Origin: DASYXT01 sp035934555 | GTDB lineage: Bacteria; Verrucomicrobiota; Verrucomicrobiia; Limisphaerales; UBA8199 | Length of the DNA: 64,000 nucleotides | Direction of reading: 5' to 3' | Assembly: GCA_035934555.1 (NCBI GenBank) | Contig: DASYXT010000133.1 | Span: 1 to 64,000 of the forward strand | Shown: piece after piece, positions 61,287 through 64,000 of the stretch | Position numbering within the stretch: position 1 is the first letter of the stretch | How the letters are laid out: each line of letters starts with the position of its first letter | Made by a program: the position numbers and the translations under genes | Notes under the pieces: generated by a model | Told to the model about the DNA's origin: nothing | Database searches by the model: none | What the model saw: the letters and a program-made list of their open reading frames with translations, nothing else

Positions 61287-62420
61287 TCAATCACTTTGAA
61301 ACATCAATCGGTGGTTCTCTACCTTGACCGCCCGGCCCTGTGACTGCGCAGAAGCCAGGCAAGCCTGCATAACCGCCTGGGTTTTCATAGCCATGTCGGG
61401 CCAAAGTGTGTTGAGTTTGCCGGACAGCACCTGCTCGGCAAACTGGCGGAAAAGGCAGCTCTCCTGGGCCGTCGGATGGCTGTGACTGTGTTCTTCGGCC
61501 TCAAACCGCCGCAACCCGGGCTGCATCTCAAAATCGCACCCGCGAACCTCGAAGAACGCGTTGCCGGTCTCGAACCCGATTCTTTCTCCTGTGAACGGCA
61601 GCACAAAGTCCGGCAGGCGAAGGTGCCCGTGGTCGCCACTCACAATGGCCCATTGCTCCAGGTCGGTCACAAAGGAACAGTAGAAGGTGCTGGTGACGCC
61701 GCCGTCGAAAAACAGTTCGGCTGAGAATTCGGTGGGCACAGGGTTCTGGCTTGTTTGGTATTTGAAATCAGAAAGCATTTGGCCGGTGACTCGTTCGGGT
61801 AGGTTCAAATTCATGGTCCACAGCGCGAACCGGATGCAGTACCAGCCGAGATCGCCCAGGCAGCCGAAAGGTTCCAGTTCGCCACGCGCGCGGATATTCG
61901 ACCCATAGAAATCTTCCGGCGCATAGAAAGTGAAAGCCGAAGTGATGCGGCGGATGCGACCAACCGTGTTGCCGTCGTCGAGGACCTCACGAATGCGCTC
62001 GAGACGGCGGCTGTGCACGAACATGACCCCATCCATAAACTGGACGTGGTTTTGGCGGCAGGCCTCGGTCATCTCGCTCAACTCGGCCAGGCTGGTCGCA
62101 CAAGGCTTTTCGCAGACAACATGCTTACCCGCCGCGGCGGCGCGTTTGACCCATTGACCACGCAACGCAGTCGGCAGTGGGATATAAACCGCATCGACCT
62201 CCGCGGCGGTGATGAGTTCCTCGTAACTTCCCAGCGCCCTGGGCCGTGGCTCAAAGGGCGCCTGGGCCTGGCATTCGGCGATGAATTGCCGGCTTTTGTC
62301 GAGACTGCGACTGGCCACCGCTGCGACCCGGCCGTTGCCGGAATTCCAAATAGCCTTCCAGTTTTTGCGTGCAATATTGGCGGCGCCCAAAATCCCCCAG
62401 CGCAGTTTTGTTTTGTCCAT
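61287..62420 (-). CDS. Gfo/Idh/MocA oxidoreductase (cytoplasmic)
   Basis: A 377-residue NAD(P)-dependent oxidoreductase without a signal peptide. It begins MDKTKLRWGILGAANIARKN with Rossmann motif GILGAANIA. EKP is intact (VVCEKPCATS), followed by MDGVMFVHSRRLERIRE and LGDLGWYCIRFAL, the pattern of the trans-1,2-dihydrobenzene-1,2-diol-dehydrogenase-like branch. It heads the minus-strand operon Gfo, CDGSH, GH5-like, propeller. It probably handles a sugar released by the secreted enzymes, though the substrate is not shown. Confidence 0.9.
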   Translation of the reverse strand: MDKTKLRWGILGAANIARKNWKAIWNSGNGRVAAVASRSLDKSRQFIAECQAQAPFEPRPRALGSYEELITAAEVDAVYIPLPTALRGQWVKRAAAAGKHVVCEKPCATSLAELSEMTEACRQNHVQFMDGVMFVHSRRLERIREVLDDGNTVGRIRRITSAFTFYAPEDFYGSNIRARGELEPFGCLGDLGWYCIRFALWTMNLNLPERVTGQMLSDFKYQTSQNPVPTEFSAELFFDGGVTSTFYCSFVTDLEQWAIVSGDHGHLRLPDFVLPFTGERIGFETGNAFFEVRGCDFEMQPGLRRFEAEEHSHSHPTAQESCLFRQFAEQVLSGKLNTLWPDMAMKTQAVMQACLASAQSQGRAVKVENHRLMFQSD

Positions 62421-62479
62421 AGGCCCGCCAGCGAATCAATCAGGTTTGTGCTCGCGTGGCAAGAGGGTGTGATGGCCCA

Positions 62480-63144
62480 TCATGGTTGCGACGGGTTTTC
62501 GCTGGTTGAAGACGCGCACGTGGTCGCGTTCAACGTGGCCTCAGGACGATACGCCAGGCAAAGGCCTGATGGCAACGCACTCCTTGGTACAATCTCGACA
62601 GACATGATGTTTCCCGGCTTTAGACCTCGACGGATAAGGCCTCGCTTATGCATATGCTGGAGCGCTGTGCAAACGAGACTTGCAATGCCAGCGCGTCCCT
62701 TTCCGGAAGCGCCGGATTCGTGCTGAGCAAATGTTACAAAGTGCAGCCGCGCAGATATTCAGTGACAATGTAGGGACGGCTTTTCGTTTCGAGCGGCAGG
62801 AATTTCAGGATGAATGGATGATCGAGCTTGCGTCCGATTTCCTCCTCGCGTTGAAAACGGGAAAAGAAATTGGGATCCGCCTCATATCGCATGTGTGGCA
62901 CTTTAATCGCAACAGGCTGGTCACCTTCTCGAAGATTTTTGGCTTTGAAAATCGTGGCCATCCCACTGTTGCCGATCTGCTCACCCAGTAAGAAACCGAC
63001 CATCAAGCGTCTGGCCGGGGCGCAGGCTGAGGTCAAAGTACGGCTCCACCGGCTCGTGGTGCTCGGGTACTTCCCAAAAACACTGATCTCTGTTGGCAAA
63101 TCTCCGCCGTTTGAGTTCACGTCAAATTGGAGCAGCCGCCCCAT
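62480..63144 (-). pseudogene. Decayed serine/threonine protein kinase
   Basis: The minus strand holds the first half of a bacterial Ser/Thr kinase. In pieces: EPYFDLSLRPGQTLDGRF; then, after a frameshift near 62990, LLGEQIGNSGMATIFKAKNL, VAIKV with the ATP lysine, and RQREEE-like RFQREEEIGRKLDHPFI. A TAA at 62734-62736 probably replaces a CAA. A second frameshift near 62687 precedes IASLVCTALQHMHKRGLI. The catalytic HRD is RRG (62624-62632). With two frameshifts, a stop and no catalytic Asp, no active kinase can form. The C-terminal lobe is missing. Confidence 0.8.
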
Positions 63145-63331
63145 GGAACATATCCGGACCTCGTCGTCCGTGCTCCTGTTTCATTAGCGCTAATATCCTT
63201 ACTTTTAACGACACGACAACGTGCCCTTCCTGAGCTAGAAAGGAGGCCAGTTCGCAGAAGCAGCACCTTTGAGCGATCAGTGAAAACGACGTCTTTTTTA
63301 AGCCGGCAGCGCCGAACCATGCGCCGCCCAA
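63122..63331 (-). other. Possible remnant of a response-regulator receiver
   Basis: An open frame ending just upstream of the kinase remnant reads LIAQRCCFCELASFLAQEGH then VVVSLKVRILALMKQEHG. This recalls a receiver domain opening (the usual ILVVDDEP, CELLASFLxxEGHEV, ALxLL), with the acid pocket lost. The likeness is faint and may be chance. No promoter or start is convincing. Confidence 0.25.
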
Positions 63332-63360
63332 GCCGCGGCATGAGGGAATCCAACCTGCAC

Positions 63361-64000
63361 ATGACGGATGACGACGGGAGGTTTTTCAGGCGCAGCTTCA
63401 GCGGGTTGTTGCTTGGCTTGTTGCTGCTGGCCGGGCCGGCCTGGGCCAGCGACAACCAACTCATCTTCACCGAGTACACCAACGTCCTCTGGGGCACACG
63501 CACTTACAATAACGGCTGGCAGGACTACGGTGGAGTGCCGTTCTACGTTACGAATAATCCGGTCCATTCCGGCACCAACGCCCTCTGCCTGGCGCCGAAC
63601 GGAACCTCCCAGAAGTTGCATTTCGTCCACGGCGCCTTTGATACCTCGATCTACACGAACCTGACCTTCTGGATCAACGGCGGCGCGAGCGGCGGCCAGG
63701 CGCTCTCGGTCGGCGCCACGCTGAGCGGAACGGAGCAAGCCACCCAGAGCGTCGGCCCAGCGCCCACCAATTCATGGAAGCAAGTGACCGTCTCGCTGGC
63801 TTCTCTGGGCGTTGCCAATAAAACTAATTTCGACGGCTTGTACTTCCATGTGAGTTTTGGCACCGTCCAGCCGCCGGTTTACCTGGATGACATCTCGCTG
63901 GTCGCCGCGGCGCCTCCCGCCACGGTCCACCTGAGCGTCAACGCCGCCCAGACGGTGCGCACGGTGGATGCCAAGGTCTTTGGCCTCAACCAGGTTGCCT
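63361..64000 (+). CDS. Secreted protein, N-terminal part (possible CBM-bearing glycosidase), cut by the window edge
   Basis: An open frame runs from here off the window end, at least 213 residues. A signal region FFRRSFSGLLLGLLLLAGPA is followed by a beta-sandwich (QLIFTEYTNVLWGTRTYNNG, WQDYGGVPFYVTNN, GLYFHVSFGTVQPPVYLDDI) that looks like a carbohydrate-binding module. The last visible piece, VNAAQTVRTVDAKVFGLNQV, resembles the opening of arabinofuranosidase-like enzymes. In-frame ATGs at 63319 and 63340 are other possible starts; an AGGGA lies 13 bases before 63361. The function of the missing part is not visible. Confidence 0.65.
   Translation, partial: MTDDDGRFFRRSFSGLLLGLLLLAGPAWASDNQLIFTEYTNVLWGTRTYNNGWQDYGGVPFYVTNNPVHSGTNALCLAPNGTSQKLHFVHGAFDTSIYTNLTFWINGGASGGQALSVGATLSGTEQATQSVGPAPTNSWKQVTVSLASLGVANKTNFDGLYFHVSFGTVQPPVYLDDISLVAAAPPATVHLSVNAAQTVRTVDAKVFGLNQVA

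Noticed and set aside
1..64000. CRISPR arrays, rRNA genes, transposase genes, phage genes
   Set aside because: None was seen. The tandem words found have 6-10 base periods or 75-base units without unique spacers.

Overview
The window reads as a high-GC chromosome segment of a Verrucomicrobiota bacterium, probably of the Pedosphaera/Limisphaera type. This is inferred from gene content, not from a marker tree. The pointers are a lipoprotein of the TIGR04073 exosortase-associated type, a dehydrogenase-propeller/HEAT/cytochrome c fusion of the PVC kind, two ThuA-like proteins, Tat-exported Gfo/Idh/MocA oxidoreductases, a LamG/DUF11 surface protein with the C-terminal module common in this phylum, futalosine-pathway menaquinone genes, and intergenic spaces full of short dispersed repeats. 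I saw no rRNA, tRNA, CRISPR array, phage or transposase gene.

Layout. 1-400: a broken RHS/YD-repeat remnant and a repeat patch. 402-6482: three APC-type amino-acid permeases on the minus strand, divergent from a threonine aldolase. 6827-14417: housekeeping (DUF892 ferritin-like protein, TIGR04073 lipoprotein, ispE, an SDR protein, ychF, the rplU-rpmA-obgE block, a secreted amidohydrolase). 14544-22064: a PVC-type heme protein, cardiolipin synthase, an HD phosphohydrolase overlapping a UvrD-type helicase. 22107-31386: export systems (a MacB/LolCDE-like ABC set; a NatA/NatB-like set whose last permease is fused to a CPBP protease) around an Lrp/aminotransferase pair. 31414-40883: GH16 glucanase, a histone-deacetylase-family enzyme, an unrecognised secreted protein, the large LamG protein, uvrB. 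40996-52252: two ThuA cassettes with an epimerase-like protein, Gfo/Idh/MocA enzymes, YceI and HEAT proteins, with mqnE and mqnA in the middle. 52377-62420: an accessory carbohydrate region with large unrecognised glycosidase-like proteins and a compact operon of Gfo/Idh/MocA, CDGSH iron-sulfur protein, GH5-like enzyme and a beta-propeller protein. 62480-63331: a decayed Ser/Thr kinase, perhaps with receiver remnants. 63361 to the end: a secreted protein cut by the window edge.

How the genes may work together. The sugar genes suggest that plant or algal glycans are cut outside the cell (GH16, GH5-like and unknown glycosidases) and that the sugars are oxidised in the periplasm by Tat-exported Gfo/Idh/MocA enzymes, with ThuA and epimerase-like partners. 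Electrons may feed c-type cytochromes and menaquinone. This link is inference from neighbourhood and families.

The most unusual sequence-level features are: a MITE-like element with 26-bp perfect terminal repeats that supplies the end of mqnE, with a second palindromic element just before that gene; a terminator-shaped hairpin directly in front of obgE; a 60-residue insert in the Obg domain; and a kinase pseudogene whose separate lesions can be read base by base.
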